Below, piece by piece: positions 17,174 to 27,454 of a stretch of 64,000 nt of DNA (position 1 is the stretch's first letter; the number at the start of each line of letters is the position of its first letter). The position numbers were made by a program, and so were the translations under genes. Under the pieces are notes generated by a model. It did no database searches, was not told the origin of the DNA, and was given only the letters and a program-made list of their open reading frames with translations. The stretch lies in the NCBI GenBank assembly GCA_934119955.1, contig CAKOSZ010000001.1, positions 248,001 through 312,000 on the forward strand, in the 5' to 3' direction. The stretch comes from an uncultured Bacilli bacterium (GTDB taxonomy: Bacteria > Bacillota_I > Bacilli_A > RF39 > UBA660).

Positions 17174-17746
17174 TTATTCTAATATTTTATCAACTATTCC
17201 ATATGCAAGAGATTCTTTGCTATCCATAAAATAATCTCTTTCAGTATCTTTTTTTATTGTTTCTAAATGTTTTCCTGTATTATTTGCAAGTATTTGATTT
17301 AATTTATCTCTTAATTTTAATATTCTTTCGGCAACTATTTTAATTTCAGTTGCTTGACCATTAACTCCACCTAGGGGTTGATGAATCATAACTTCGGCAT
17401 TAGGTAAAATACATCTTTTGCCAATTTTACCACATGATAGTAAAAATGCTCCCATGGATGCTGCCATACCAAGACAAATGGTTGATACATCACTTTTAAT
17501 AAAATTCATTGTATCCATAATGGCCATACCAGCAGTAATAGAACCACCAGGAGAATTAATATATAAACTAATATCATCATGATTAATTGAATCTAAATAC
17601 AATAGTTCAGAAACAATTACACTTGCTAAATTATCATCAATTTCCCCTGATAATAAAATAATTCGATCTTTTAAAAGTCTTGAAAATATATCATAACTAC
17701 GTTCACCACTATTTTCCTTATCAACAATAACAGGAACTAAGTTCAT
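17174..17746 (-). CDS. clpP: ATP-dependent Clp protease proteolytic subunit
   Basis: A 190-residue ClpP with the full serine triad: Ser in [11 protein letters not shown], His in [11 protein letters not shown] and Asp in [11 protein letters not shown]. It forms the tetradecameric barrel fed by Clp ATPases for protein turnover. The length is normal and no propeptide is obvious. No CIRCE or CtsR-like direct repeat is evident upstream. Confidence 0.96.
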   Translation of the reverse strand: MNLVPVIVDKENSGERSYDIFSRLLKDRIILLSGEIDDNLASVIVSELLYLDSINHDDISLYINSPGGSITAGMAIMDTMNFIKSDVSTICLGMAASMGAFLLSCGKIGKRCILPNAEVMIHQPLGGVNGQATEIKIVAERILKLRDKLNQILANNTGKHLETIKKDTERDYFMDSKESLAYGIVDKILE

Positions 17747-17809
17747 TTTATCACCTATAATTAAAATATGTAAAAAATATAAATTTATACATACAAAATT
17801 GAAAAACTA

Positions 17810-17818
17810 TGATATAAT
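17810..17818 (+). promoter_or_regulatory. Extended -10 promoter
   Basis: TGA-TATAAT, 24 bases before the ATG at 17842. Confidence 0.5.
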
Positions 17819-17841
17819 TTTTTTAGAATAAAGAGGTGTTT

Positions 17842-19491
17842 ATGCTAGAAAATATTAAAGTTTATGTAGATGAAAAAGAGGAAATAATTAAAAAAGGTAT
17901 TACTTTACTTGAACTTAGTAAGATGTATGATAATATGTTTTTACATAAAATTATTATTGCTAAGGTAGATTCAGAATATCATGAATTAAATGATCCTATT
18001 AATAAAACTTGTCATATTGAATTTTTTGATTTAACTGATAGTTTTGCTAATCGAGTTTATTTAAATGGACTTGTATATTTAACCAATTATTGTTTTAAAG
18101 AAGTATTTGGAACTAAGGGTTATTTAAATACTAAGCATTCGGCTGATAAAGGTTTATACATCGAGTCTAGTATAAAATTAACAAGAGAAATGTTACAAAT
18201 TCTTGAAGATAAGATGCAAGAAATAGTTAAAGATAATTTAAAAATTCATAAGGTTACTATTTTAAGAGATGATGCAATTAATTATTTTAATGAAACAGGA
18301 GATGTTAAAAAAGCAGGACTTTTAGAATTTATGACTAATACTTATGTTAATTTATATAGAATGGGTAATAGTTATAATTATATGTTTAGTTTAATGCCAA
18401 GTGAAACTTCTTCTTTAAATGAATTTAAATTAACATATTTAAATGAAGATGGTTTTATATTACGTTATCCAACTATTTATAATAATGGAGAAATACCAAG
18501 ATATAAACATCATGCTAAATTATTTGAAGTTTTTAATGATTCTAAAAAAATGTCTAAGTTAATGAATCTTGAAACCTCTGTTGATTTAAATAGAAAAATA
18601 GTTGATGGTAAAATAGGTGATTTAATTAAAATAAATGAAGCCTTATATACTAATAAATTAATGGAAGTTGCTAAAAATATTTCTTGTAGTAAGAAAATTA
18701 AAGTTATTTTATTATCAGGTCCATCTTCAAGTGGTAAAACAACAACTACTAAAAAACTTGCTATGTACTTATCAAGTTTTGGTTTAAAACCAAAGGTAAT
18801 ATCAATGGATGATTTCTTTGTTGAAAGAGAAGATACTCCTAAAAATGAAGAAGGAGAGTATGATTTTGAATGTTTAGAAGCAATTGATCATGAATTATTT
18901 AATAAAACAATGGATAGACTATTAAAAGGTGAAGAAGTATTAATGCCTATGTTTAACTTTGTAACTGGAAAAAAAGAGTTTAAAGATAAAATGAAACTTG
19001 AAAAAGAAGATATTTTACTAATTGAAGGTATTCATTGTTTAAATCCTACAATACTTGAAAATATTGATTCTAGTAAGAAATTTAAAATTTATCTATCAGC
19101 TTTAACTGAAATTAATATAGATGAAGATAATAGAATTTCAACAACTGATAATAGATTAATAAGAAGAATGATAAGAGACTATTATACAAGAGGGTATGCA
19201 CCTGTTGATACTCTTGAAGTTTGGAAAAATGTAAGACTTGGAGAAGAAAAATATATTTTTCCTAATCAAGATGAAGCGGATATTACAATTAATACAGGAC
19301 TTGTATATGAATTTCCGGTTTTAAAAGTTTATGCTTTGCCTCTTTTATATACAATTAAAAAGAATAGTCCTTATTATGAAGATGCTAAAAGATTAATAAG
19401 ACTTTTAGAGATATTTTTACCTGTTCCAAGTGAACATATACCAAATGATTCTATTTTAAGAGAATTTATAGGAGGAAGTTATTTTAAATAA
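17842..19491 (+). CDS. Uridine kinase-like nucleoside kinase with TGS and ThrRS-like domains
   Basis: A 549-residue protein with an N-terminal TGS-like beta-grasp (~1-60), a domain like the second additional domain of threonyl-tRNA synthetase (~70-200, with the SADKGLY and PRYKHHAKLF regions), then a P-loop phosphoribulokinase/uridine kinase domain (GPSSSGKTTTTKKL at ~290, SMDDFFVER, LIEGIHCLNP). This three-part protein is widespread in Firmicutes and is annotated as a nucleoside kinase; its true substrate is not established. Start chosen at the ATG at 17842 with GAGGTG before it, not the GTG inside that site. Confidence 0.85.
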   Translation: MLENIKVYVDEKEEIIKKGITLLELSKMYDNMFLHKIIIAKVDSEYHELNDPINKTCHIEFFDLTDSFANRVYLNGLVYLTNYCFKEVFGTKGYLNTKHSADKGLYIESSIKLTREMLQILEDKMQEIVKDNLKIHKVTILRDDAINYFNETGDVKKAGLLEFMTNTYVNLYRMGNSYNYMFSLMPSETSSLNEFKLTYLNEDGFILRYPTIYNNGEIPRYKHHAKLFEVFNDSKKMSKLMNLETSVDLNRKIVDGKIGDLIKINEALYTNKLMEVAKNISCSKKIKVILLSGPSSSGKTTTTKKLAMYLSSFGLKPKVISMDDFFVEREDTPKNEEGEYDFECLEAIDHELFNKTMDRLLKGEEVLMPMFNFVTGKKEFKDKMKLEKEDILLIEGIHCLNPTILENIDSSKKFKIYLSALTEINIDEDNRISTTDNRLIRRMIRDYYTRGYAPVDTLEVWKNVRLGEEKYIFPNQDEADITINTGLVYEFPVLKVYALPLLYTIKKNSPYYEDAKRLIRLLEIFLPVPSEHIPNDSILREFIGGSYFK

Positions 19492-19505
19492 GAAAGGAAG
19501 AATTT

Positions 19506-20504
19506 ATGAAAGTAGCAATTAATGGGTTTGGAAGAATAGGAAGATTATTATGTAGATTAATGGAAAATACTGATTTAGAACTAGTTGCCATTAATGATTT
19601 ATGTGATGCAAAACAATTAGCATATTTATTAAAATATGACACTAATCATGGTAATTATAGAATTGATGAAATTTCTTATGATGATGAAAATATAATTATA
19701 GGAGATAAGAAAATTAGAGTTTATAGTGAGGTTGATCCTAATAATTTACCATGGGATGAACTTGGCATTGATACAGTTTTTGAGTGTACTGGGCATTTTA
19801 CTAGTTATGAGAAAGCCTTATCGCATATAAATGCGGGGGCAAAACATGTAATAGTATCAGCTCCATGTAAAGGGGATGTTAAAACAATAGTTTATAATGT
19901 TAACCATGATACTTTAACTGGTGATGAAGATGTAATATCAGCTGCAAGTTGTACAACTAATTGCTTAGCACCTGTTTTAGATATTATTGAAAAAAATATT
20001 GGAATTTCTAGTGGTTATATGACAACTGTTCATGCATATACTAATGATCAAGTAACACTTGATGTTGCTCATAAAAAAGGAATTGAAGCAAGACGTGGAC
20101 GTGCTTGTGCTATGAATATAGTCCCAACCTCAACTGGTGCTGCTAGTGCTATTGGTAATGTTATACCAAGCTTGAAAGGAAAAATGAAAGGTATTGCTAT
20201 GCGAGTACCTGTTTCAACTGGTTCCGTTGTTGATTTAGTTTTAAAATTAAATAAAAAAGTAAGTAAAGAAGAACTTAATAAATTATTTGAAAATAATGAA
20301 AATGAAACTATTAAAATAACATATGATCCAATTGTATCAAGTGATGTTATATCAAGTCATTATGGATCAGTTGTTGATGGATTGTCAACTGATGTTTTAG
20401 ATACTGAGGATAATCTAGTTAAAGTAATTGCATGGTATGATAATGAAATGGGTTATTCTTCTCAAATGATTAGAACGGCTATGTACTTTGCTAGTAAGGA
20501 ATAA
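19506..20504 (+). CDS. gap: Glyceraldehyde-3-phosphate dehydrogenase
   Basis: A 332-residue GAPDH: NAD-binding INGFGRIGRLLCR at the N-terminus, catalytic Cys in AASCTTNCLAPVLD (~150) and the His region TVHAYTNDQ; the C-terminal WYDNEMGYSSQM is standard. It oxidises glyceraldehyde-3-phosphate in glycolysis. Asp follows the NAD-binding strand (AINDLCDA), which indicates NAD rather than NADP preference. AGAAAGGAAG lies before the start, 15 bases after the kinase stop, so the two are probably cotranscribed. Confidence 0.97.
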   Translation: MKVAINGFGRIGRLLCRLMENTDLELVAINDLCDAKQLAYLLKYDTNHGNYRIDEISYDDENIIIGDKKIRVYSEVDPNNLPWDELGIDTVFECTGHFTSYEKALSHINAGAKHVIVSAPCKGDVKTIVYNVNHDTLTGDEDVISAASCTTNCLAPVLDIIEKNIGISSGYMTTVHAYTNDQVTLDVAHKKGIEARRGRACAMNIVPTSTGAASAIGNVIPSLKGKMKGIAMRVPVSTGSVVDLVLKLNKKVSKEELNKLFENNENETIKITYDPIVSSDVISSHYGSVVDGLSTDVLDTEDNLVKVIAWYDNEMGYSSQMIRTAMYFASKE

Positions 20505-20506
20505 AA

Positions 20507-20974
20507 ATGGATATAATTTTATATTATATAAGAGATAATTTAATAAGTGTTCATTACTTCATCTATGCTTTTGTTTGTTTATTTCTAATGTTTGCTATAA
20601 TTGGTTATTTATTTAAACAAAAATATGCTAAACTTACTATAAATGTTAGTAGTAGTCAACCAAAAAAAGAAGTTAAGGGAAATAATATTAGTCAAGTAAA
20701 TTCTAATGTTACAACTAATCAAGTAAAAACTAATACTATGGATAGTCAAGTAACTAAAAATAATCAAGTAAATAATCAACCAACAAATGTTAACACTTCA
20801 ACTAATTTGACTAATTTAAAACCAATTAATCAAAATCCAATTAATAATCAAGTTAGTAATATTCCAGAAGTTAAACCAATGCCAACTAATCCAAATAATC
20901 AAATAAGACCAACTATTACTCCAAACAATAATAGTCAAGTTAATCCAGTAAATTTGAATAATCGAGTTAAATGA
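20507..20974 (+). CDS. Membrane-anchored Asn/Gln-rich protein
   Basis: A 155-residue protein: one membrane helix (~16-36, FIYAFVCLFLMFAIIGYLF), a short basic stretch, then ~105 residues of low-complexity Asn/Gln/Thr/Val/Pro sequence with repeated NQV/SQV units. No family recognised. It follows gap by 2 bases and precedes ftsE, but a terminator at its end separates it from ftsE. The tail resembles prion-like or disordered linkers; the gene is real by its translational coupling and ribosome-binding site (AAGGA). Confidence 0.6.
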   Translation: MDIILYYIRDNLISVHYFIYAFVCLFLMFAIIGYLFKQKYAKLTINVSSSQPKKEVKGNNISQVNSNVTTNQVKTNTMDSQVTKNNQVNNQPTNVNTSTNLTNLKPINQNPINNQVSNIPEVKPMPTNPNNQIRPTITPNNNSQVNPVNLNNRVK

Positions 20975-20988
20975 TTATTCTTTTTTTT
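20956..20988 (+). terminator. Intrinsic terminator after gap-20507 operon
   Basis: GAATAATC/GATTATTC perfect 8-bp stem, 9-base loop, then eight T. The 5' arm lies in the last codons of the gene. Confidence 0.75.
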
Positions 20989-21014
20989 GCATTTTTTCAA
21001 AATTATGTTATAAT
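20987..21014 (+). promoter_or_regulatory. Sigma-A promoter of ftsEX
   Basis: TTGCAT (20987-20992), 16-base spacer, TGT-TATAAT (21009-21014). Confidence 0.65.
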
Positions 21015-21040
21015 GTTTTTGTAAGATTAGGCGGTGAAAT

Positions 21041-21739
21041 ATGGAATTCATTAAATTTAATGGTGTTACTAAACAATACAAAAATGGTGTTGTTGCTATA
21101 TATGATTTAAATTTAAGTATTGAATCAGGTGATTTTTGCTTTATTATAGGTGGATCAGGTTCTGGAAAAAGTACTTTAATTAAAATGTTATACAGAGAAG
21201 AAAAACCTACCAAAGGAGAAATTATTTTAGGAGGAGTTAGGGTTAATAAATTAAGAAACTCTAATGTTTATAAATTAAGAAGAAAATTAGGAATTGTTTT
21301 TCAGGATTATAGATTATTACCTAAATGTAATGTTTATGAAAATGTGGCTTTTGCCTTAGAAGCAATTGGAGTTAAAAAAAGTGAGATTCGTCCTAAGGTA
21401 TTAAAGGCAATTGAACTTGTTGGACTTAAAAGTAAATTACGTGATTATCCTGATAATTTATCTGGTGGAGAACAACAAAGAGTTGCTATTGCCAGAGCAA
21501 TTGTAAACTCCCCAAAGTTATTAATTTGTGATGAACCAACAGGTAACTTAGATCCAGTGATGAGTAAGGAAATAGTTGAACTTTTAGCCTCAATTAATTC
21601 TAAGGTTGGAACAACTGTTATTATGGTAACTCATGATAAAACAATTGTTAACAGCATGAAAAAACATGTAATAGCCCTTAAAGATGGCCGTTTATTTAAA
21701 GATTATAAGGAGGGTGAATACGTAGATGAGATTCTTTAG
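21041..21739 (+). CDS. ftsE: Cell division ATP-binding protein FtsE
   Basis: A 232-residue ABC ATPase with Walker A GGSGSGKST, Q-loop VFQDYRLLP, signature LSGGEQQRVAIARA and Walker B LLICDEPTGNLDP. FtsE with FtsX activates peptidoglycan hydrolases during division or elongation. It overlaps ftsX by 14 bases, the usual coupling. Confidence 0.95.
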   Translation: MEFIKFNGVTKQYKNGVVAIYDLNLSIESGDFCFIIGGSGSGKSTLIKMLYREEKPTKGEIILGGVRVNKLRNSNVYKLRRKLGIVFQDYRLLPKCNVYENVAFALEAIGVKKSEIRPKVLKAIELVGLKSKLRDYPDNLSGGEQQRVAIARAIVNSPKLLICDEPTGNLDPVMSKEIVELLASINSKVGTTVIMVTHDKTIVNSMKKHVIALKDGRLFKDYKEGEYVDEIL

Positions 21740-22625
21740 AATATTAGGAAGAAGTATAAGAGATGCTTTTAAAAGTGTAGGAAGAAATTTTTCTTTATCC
21801 TTGGCATCTATTTCTTGTATAGTTGTAACTTTAATAATTGTTGCTGTTTCAATTATAATAGGTTATAATGTTGATAATTTTTCATCTGAATTAAAAAAAG
21901 ATTTGACTGTTGTTGCCTTTGTTTCAAATGAAGCAGATGAACTTAATATGGCTAAACTTAAAATGGATATTGAAAGTATTAGCAATGTTGAGTCAGTTAC
22001 TTTTAAAAGTAAACAAGATATTAAAAAAGAAATGATGATGGAAGATGAAGCTTTTGAAAATGCTATGAGTAATTGGGATGAATCAGAGAATCCTTTACAA
22101 AACACTTATTTAATTAAAGTAAAAGATATAGAAAAAATAGGAGAAACAGCAACTGCTATTAAAAACTTAGATTCAATTGATGTTGTAAAATATGGAGAAG
22201 GTATGGTTGATCAATTAGTAACAGTCTTTAAAGTTGTTCAAAAAGTATCAATTGGAACAGTTATTGCCCTTGTTTTAATGACTATGTTTTTAATTGTTAA
22301 TACGATTAAATTAACTATTTTTTCAAGAAAAAGAGAAATATCTATTATGAGACTTGTTGGAGCCAGTAACTTTGCTATTAAAATACCATTTGTTGTTGAA
22401 GGGATGATACTTGGTTTTATTGGTTCAATTATTCCAGTTTGTGCAATGATTTATGGTTATTATGCCATGTATAATTATTTTGGTGGTAAGTTATTTACTG
22501 ATTTAATAAAATTAGTTAGTCCAGAACCATTTATTTATATTGCATCTCTTGTAGTAATATTTGTTGGTATAATAGTCGGTATGATAGGATCAGGTAGAGC
22601 TGTAAGGAAATATTTAAAAGTATAA
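21726..22625 (+). CDS. ftsX: Cell division protein FtsX
   Basis: A 299-residue permease-like protein: N-terminal cytoplasmic stretch RILGRSIRDAFKSVGRN, first membrane helix (~22-45), an extracellular loop of ~130 residues, then three helices with the FtsX core (KREISIMRLVGASNFAIKIP). It transmits FtsE ATP hydrolysis to cell-wall hydrolases such as CwlO-type or M23 proteins; an M23 peptidase is encoded at 43.8 kb. Confidence 0.95.
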   Translation: MRFFRILGRSIRDAFKSVGRNFSLSLASISCIVVTLIIVAVSIIIGYNVDNFSSELKKDLTVVAFVSNEADELNMAKLKMDIESISNVESVTFKSKQDIKKEMMMEDEAFENAMSNWDESENPLQNTYLIKVKDIEKIGETATAIKNLDSIDVVKYGEGMVDQLVTVFKVVQKVSIGTVIALVLMTMFLIVNTIKLTIFSRKREISIMRLVGASNFAIKIPFVVEGMILGFIGSIIPVCAMIYGYYAMYNYFGGKLFTDLIKLVSPEPFIYIASLVVIFVGIIVGMIGSGRAVRKYLKV

Positions 22626-22715
22626 TATTTCTTTTTTTGTCAAGTTGTGCAAAGTAGTTAATTAAAATTTTTATATTTTTAAATAATGTGATAAAATTAA
22701 AATAAGGAGTCTAAT

Positions 22716-25040
22716 ATGATAACAAATGAAGAAATTAAAAAATTAGATAAGTATTTAAGAGCTGCTAACTATTTATCGGCTTGTCAATTATATTTACTTG
22801 ATAATCCGTTACTTAAAAGACCTCTTAAAATAGAAGATGTTAAAAGAAATATAGTAGGACATTGGGGAACTGTTCCAGGTCAAAATTTTATTTATGTGCA
22901 TTTAAATAGAATTATAAAAAAGAATGATTTAAATATGATTTATTTATCAGGTCCTGGTCATGGAGGAAATGCTATGGTAGCCCAGGCATATTTGGAAGGA
23001 ACTTATAGTGAGGTTTATCCAAATATAACAAGAGATATTTATGGTTTAAAAAAATTATTTAAACAATTTTCTTTTCCAGGAGGAATATCATCTCATGTAG
23101 CACCAGAAACACCAGGTTCAATTAATGAAGGAGGAGAACTTGGTTATAGCCTTGCTCATGCTTATGGTGCAGTTTTAGATAATCCAGATTTAATTGCTGC
23201 ATGTGTTGTAGGAGATGGTGAGGCTGAAACTGGTCCACTTGCAACAAGTTGGCATTTAAATAAATTCCTAAATCCTAAAACTGATGGAGTAGTTTTACCA
23301 ATACTTCACTTAAATGGTTATAAAATTGCTAATCCTACTATCTTTGCTAGAATAAGTGAAGAAGAATTACTTAATTATTTTAAAGGATGTGGGTATGAAC
23401 CATTTATAGTAAGTGGTGATAATATTCATGAAAAGATGGCTAATACTTTGGATATAATTGTTGAGAAAATTAAAAAGATTAAAACAAGTGATAGTTTAGA
23501 AAGACCAATTTGGCCAATGATAATTTTAAAAACTAAAAAAGGTTGGACAGGACCAAAAGAAGTAAAAGGTAATATTATTGAGGGAACATTTAGAGCTCAT
23601 CAAGTTCCAATTCCAATATCAAGAAATAATCCGGAAAATTTAAGTTTATTAGAGTCTTGGCTTAGAAGTTATAAGCCAGAGGAATTATTTTATGAAGATG
23701 GAAGATTAATTGAAGAATTACAAGAACTTGCTCCTACTGGTAATAGAAGAATGAGTGCTAATCCAAATGCTAATGGTGGAATTTTATTAAAAGAATTAAG
23801 AACACCTGATTTTAAAAATTTTGCTGTTTCCGTTACAAGAGGAGAAACTGTTAAAGAAGATATGCGTATTCTTGGTGAGTATGTAAGAGAATTAATAAGA
23901 ATAAATGATGATAATAAAAATTTCCGAGTATTTGGGCCCGATGAAGCTTTATCAAATAGATTAAATCATATGTTTGAAATTACTAACAGGCAATTTATGG
24001 GAGAAAAATATGACTATGATGAGTATTTAAGTGCTAATGGTCGAGTAATTGATTCTTATTTATCTGAACATGTTTGTGAAGGTTTATTAGAAGGTTATTT
24101 ATTAACAGGAAGACATGGATTCTTCCATACTTATGAAGCCTTCGTTAGAATAGTTGATTCAATGGCGAGTCAACATGCTAAATGGTTGAAAGTTACCAAA
24201 GAACTTTCTTGGCGTAGACCAATCGCTTCTTTAAATTATGTTTTAACTAGTCATATTTGGCAACAAGATCACAATGGCTATACCCATCAAGATCCAGGAT
24301 TTTTAAATCATTTAGTAACTAAGAAGGCTGATATTGTAAGAATATACTTACCAGCGGATACTAATATGCTTTTATCTTGTTTTGATCATTGCATTAAAAG
24401 TAAGAACTATATAAATGTAATTGTTGCATCTAAGCATGAAAGACCTCAATGGTTAAATATGGATGAAGCAATAAAACATTGTACAGCAGGAATAGGTGTA
24501 TTTAAATGGGCAAGTAATGATGAAGGAATGGAACCTGATATTGTCCTTGCCTGTGCTGGCGATACTCCTACTTTGGAAATTCTAGCTGCAACTAAAATAT
24601 TAAATGAAAACTTCCCTGAAATTAAAATTCGCGTAGTTAATGTTGTTGATTTAATGAAATTAGAATCTAAAACAAATCATCCTCATGGTTTAACCGAAGA
24701 TGAATATGATATGTTGTTTACTAAGGATAAACCAATTATCTTTGCTTTCCATGGATATCCAACTTTAATTCATCAATTAACTTATAAAAGAACTAATAAA
24801 AATTTGCATGTTCATGGTTATCTTGAAGAAGGAACTATTACAACTCCATTTGATATGCGAGTACAAAACAGAATTGATAGATATCATTTAGTAATGGATG
24901 CTTTAAAATATTTAGATAAATTAGGTGATAGAAGAACTTCTTTAAATGAATGGTGTAAAGATAAATTAATTGAACATAAATACTATATAAGAGAATATGG
25001 TGAAGATATGCCAGAAGTTAAAAACTTTAAATGGAAATAA
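22716..25040 (+). CDS. xfp: Xylulose-5-phosphate/fructose-6-phosphate phosphoketolase
   Basis: A 774-residue thiamine-diphosphate enzyme. Hallmarks: [36 protein letters not shown], the TPP-binding [17 protein letters not shown], and the C-terminal domain with [16 protein letters not shown] [17 protein letters not shown]. It splits xylulose-5-P (and often fructose-6-P) with phosphate to acetyl-phosphate plus glyceraldehyde-3-P (or erythrose-4-P). Products feed GAPDH (19.5 kb) and, through acetyl-phosphate, PduL (8.1 kb). Full length and monocistronic. Confidence 0.96.
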   Translation: MITNEEIKKLDKYLRAANYLSACQLYLLDNPLLKRPLKIEDVKRNIVGHWGTVPGQNFIYVHLNRIIKKNDLNMIYLSGPGHGGNAMVAQAYLEGTYSEVYPNITRDIYGLKKLFKQFSFPGGISSHVAPETPGSINEGGELGYSLAHAYGAVLDNPDLIAACVVGDGEAETGPLATSWHLNKFLNPKTDGVVLPILHLNGYKIANPTIFARISEEELLNYFKGCGYEPFIVSGDNIHEKMANTLDIIVEKIKKIKTSDSLERPIWPMIILKTKKGWTGPKEVKGNIIEGTFRAHQVPIPISRNNPENLSLLESWLRSYKPEELFYEDGRLIEELQELAPTGNRRMSANPNANGGILLKELRTPDFKNFAVSVTRGETVKEDMRILGEYVRELIRINDDNKNFRVFGPDEALSNRLNHMFEITNRQFMGEKYDYDEYLSANGRVIDSYLSEHVCEGLLEGYLLTGRHGFFHTYEAFVRIVDSMASQHAKWLKVTKELSWRRPIASLNYVLTSHIWQQDHNGYTHQDPGFLNHLVTKKADIVRIYLPADTNMLLSCFDHCIKSKNYINVIVASKHERPQWLNMDEAIKHCTAGIGVFKWASNDEGMEPDIVLACAGDTPTLEILAATKILNENFPEIKIRVVNVVDLMKLESKTNHPHGLTEDEYDMLFTKDKPIIFAFHGYPTLIHQLTYKRTNKNLHVHGYLEEGTITTPFDMRVQNRIDRYHLVMDALKYLDKLGDRRTSLNEWCKDKLIEHKYYIREYGEDMPEVKNFKWK

Positions 25041-25064
25041 AAGGATACCTAGTGTCCTTTTAAA
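25039..25064 (+). terminator. Intrinsic terminator of xfp
   Basis: AAAAGGATAC/GTGTCCTTTT (10 pairs, one G-T), 3-base loop; the stop codon overlaps the stem. The T tract is short. Confidence 0.6.
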
Positions 25065-25075
25065 TTTATAAAAAA

Positions 25076-25102
25076 ATAGCACTCTCTATTGACAAGTGCT
25101 AA
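25076..25102. promoter_or_regulatory. CIRCE operator (HrcA site)
   Basis: ATAGCACTC, 9 bases, AAGTGCTAA: 16 of 18 positions match the CIRCE consensus (TTAGCACTC-N9-GAGTGCTAA) with exact spacing. It overlaps the -35 of the clpB promoter, so HrcA binding would block polymerase until heat shock. Confidence 0.9.
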
Positions 25103-25116
25103 AAAATGAGTATAAT
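25089..25116 (+). promoter_or_regulatory. Consensus sigma-A promoter of clpB
   Basis: TTGACA (25089-25094), 16-base spacer, TATAAT (25111-25116). The -35 lies in the CIRCE spacer and first base of its right arm. Confidence 0.85.
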
Positions 25117-25166
25117 TAATAATGAAATATGTTTATGGGCATATTATAAGTAAAGGGGATGATAAT

Positions 25167-27257
25167 ATGTATCAAAATAATGAAGAAAATGTAAATGTTC
25201 TTGAAAAATATGGACGAGATATTACTAAGGATGCTAAAAATGGTAAAATTGATCCAGTAATAGGTCGTGATGAAGAAATTCGTAGTATTACGCGTATTTT
25301 ATCAAGAAAAACTAAAAATAATCCAGTTTTAATAGGTGAACCCGGTGTTGGTAAAACAGCAATTGTTGAAGGGCTTGCTAATCGTATAATTGCTGGGGAT
25401 GTACCAAATAGTTTAAAAGATAAACGTATCTGGGAGTTAGATCTTGCATCTCTTGTTGCCGGGGCTAAGTATCGTGGTGAATTTGAAGAGAGACTTAAAA
25501 ATGTTTTAAATGAAATTAAAAAGAGTGAAGGAAATATTATCATGTTTATTGATGAAATACATATGATAGTAGGAAATTCAGCCGAAGGTGCAATGGATAC
25601 TTCTAATATTTTAAAACCAATGCTTGCACGTGGGGAAATTCATGTAATTGGAGCAACTACTTTAAATGAATATCGTAAATATATTGAAAAAGATGGAGCT
25701 CTTGAAAGACGTTTTCAAAAGATTAAAGTATCAGAACCAACTGTTATGGATACTATTACCATTTTACGTGGGTTAAAAGAAAGATTTGAAATTCATCATG
25801 GTGTATCAATTACTGATAAGGCAATAATTGCAGCCGCTACTTTATCAAATAGATATATAACCGATAGATATTTACCTGATAAAGCCATTGATTTAATTGA
25901 TGAAGCATGTGCTACTATTCGTGTTCAAATGGACTCAGTTCCAGTAGAGTTGGATACAATAACTAGAAATATCTTATCACTTGAAATTGAAAAACAAGCA
26001 ATTAAAAAAGAAAAAGATGAATTATCTTTAAATAGAATGGCTGAAATTGAATCTAGTTTAAAAGAACTTCATCAAAAAGAAAGTGAATTAAAGACTGCTT
26101 GGGAACGTGAAAAATCAATAAATGATAAAATTAAAGCCAAGAAAAAAGAACTTGAAAATGCTAAGTTTACTTTACAAACTGCTGAAAATAGATATGATTT
26201 AGAAACAGCAGCTAGATATCGTCATGGAGAAATTCCAAGAATTGAAAAAGAACTTCAAGAATTAAACAACTTAGAAAAAAATCGTTTGTTAAGTGATACA
26301 GTTAATGAAGAAGATATTGCTTATGTAATTTCTAAATTAACTAATATTCCACTTACTAAACTTGTTAGCAGTGAAAAAGAAAAATTATTACATTTATATG
26401 ATAATATGAGAAAAAATGTCATGGGACAAGATGAGGCTTTAAAACTTGTAAGTGAATGTATTTTAAAAAGCAGAAGTGGCATAAAAGATCCTAATAGGCC
26501 AATTGGTTCATTTATCTTCCTTGGTCCAACCGGGGTTGGTAAAACTGAGGTTGCTAAAACTCTTGCTATGGAATTATTTGATGATAAAAGTCATATTGTT
26601 CGTATTGATATGAGTGAGTACATGGAAAAATTCAGTGTTTCTCGTTTAATAGGTTCACCTCCTGGATATGTAGGATATGAAGAAGGCGGACAATTAACTG
26701 AGGCTGTAAGACGTAATCCATATAGTATAGTTCTATTTGATGAAATAGAAAAAGCTCATCCAGAAGTTTTAAACTTATTACTTCAAATTCTAGATGATGG
26801 TCGTGTAACTGATTCAAACGGAAGAACCGTTGATTTTAAAAATACAATTATTATCATGACTTCTAATTTAGGTTCAGAATACGCTCTTGAAGGAAAAAAT
26901 GATCTTGTCATGAAAGAATTACAAGATACTTTTAAACCAGAATTTATTAATCGTATTGATGAAGTAATAATTTTCAAACCATTATCAAAAGAAGTAATAC
27001 ATGAAATATTAGATAAAATTATTAAAGAAATTGAAACTAGATTAAGTGATAAAAACATTAAACTTAATTTAACAGATGCTTGCAAAAATTATTTGATTGA
27101 TATTGGTTATGATGTAAATTATGGGGCAAGACCTTTAAAAAGAACTGTTTCAAGAACAATTGAAACCATGCTTGCTGAAAAAATAATTGATGGTTCTATT
27201 AAATATGGTGATAAAGTAACCTTTGATTATCAAGATGGTAATATTATAATTAAATAA
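25167..27257 (+). CDS. clpB: ClpB disaggregase lacking the N-terminal domain
   Basis: A ~696-residue Hsp100 ATPase. The first AAA module ([27 protein letters not shown]) starts right at the N-terminus, so the ~150-residue Clp-N domain is missing. Residues ~285-390 form a long coiled-coil middle domain ([14 protein letters not shown] to [13 protein letters not shown]) of ClpB rather than ClpC type; the second AAA module has [14 protein letters not shown] and [19 protein letters not shown]. Start taken at ATG 25167 (AAGGGG before it) because an upstream ATG at 25122 is at the expected transcription start. It disaggregates proteins with DnaK and is controlled by CIRCE. Mollicutes ClpB is similarly short. 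Confidence 0.88.
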   Translation: MYQNNEENVNVLEKYGRDITKDAKNGKIDPVIGRDEEIRSITRILSRKTKNNPVLIGEPGVGKTAIVEGLANRIIAGDVPNSLKDKRIWELDLASLVAGAKYRGEFEERLKNVLNEIKKSEGNIIMFIDEIHMIVGNSAEGAMDTSNILKPMLARGEIHVIGATTLNEYRKYIEKDGALERRFQKIKVSEPTVMDTITILRGLKERFEIHHGVSITDKAIIAAATLSNRYITDRYLPDKAIDLIDEACATIRVQMDSVPVELDTITRNILSLEIEKQAIKKEKDELSLNRMAEIESSLKELHQKESELKTAWEREKSINDKIKAKKKELENAKFTLQTAENRYDLETAARYRHGEIPRIEKELQELNNLEKNRLLSDTVNEEDIAYVISKLTNIPLTKLVSSEKEKLLHLYDNMRKNVMGQDEALKLVSECILKSRSGIKDPNRPIGSFIFLGPTGVGKTEVAKTLAMELFDDKSHIVRIDMSEYMEKFSVSRLIGSPPGYVGYEEGGQLTEAVRRNPYSIVLFDEIEKAHPEVLNLLLQILDDGRVTDSNGRTVDFKNTIIIMTSNLGSEYALEGKNDLVMKELQDTFKPEFINRIDEVIIFKPLSKEVIHEILDKIIKEIETRLSDKNIKLNLTDACKNYLIDIGYDVNYGARPLKRTVSRTIETMLAEKIIDGSIKYGDKVTFDYQDGNIIIK

Positions 27258-27260
27258 ATT

Positions 27261-27295
27261 AAAGGACAGTAAATAGTTTTATTTATTGTCTTTTT
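27261..27295 (+). terminator. Intrinsic terminator of clpB
   Basis: AAAGGACAGTAAATA pairs with TATTTATTGTCTTT (G-T pairs and one bulge), followed by TTTTT. Confidence 0.6.
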
Positions 27296-27368
27296 AATAC
27301 ACTTTTTTTAATTTATTAAATTTAGTTTGTCCATTGTGTCTAATTTAATAAATAGTTTAATCATATTA

Positions 27369-27397
27369 TTTACTTTTATTTTAATATAAGATATTAT
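27369..27397 (+). promoter_or_regulatory. Probable sigma-A promoter of the type VII effector cassette
   Basis: TTTACT (27369-27374), 17-base spacer, TATTAT (27392-27397), 57 bases before the first gene of the cassette. Confidence 0.45.
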
Positions 27398-27454
27398 AAA
27401 GATATAAAGAATAAAATCAAAATTAATATGAAATGAAAATAAGGAGGAAAAAAT

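Noticed and set aside
25172..25543. Long minus-strand frame inside clpB
   Set aside because: Composition mirrors the conserved ATPase codons on the other strand; no start signals.
25167..27257. Reading this gene as ClpC or ClpE
   Set aside because: The long middle coiled coil with [13 protein letters not shown] matches ClpB, and there is no N-terminal repeat or zinc finger; CIRCE control also fits ClpB.
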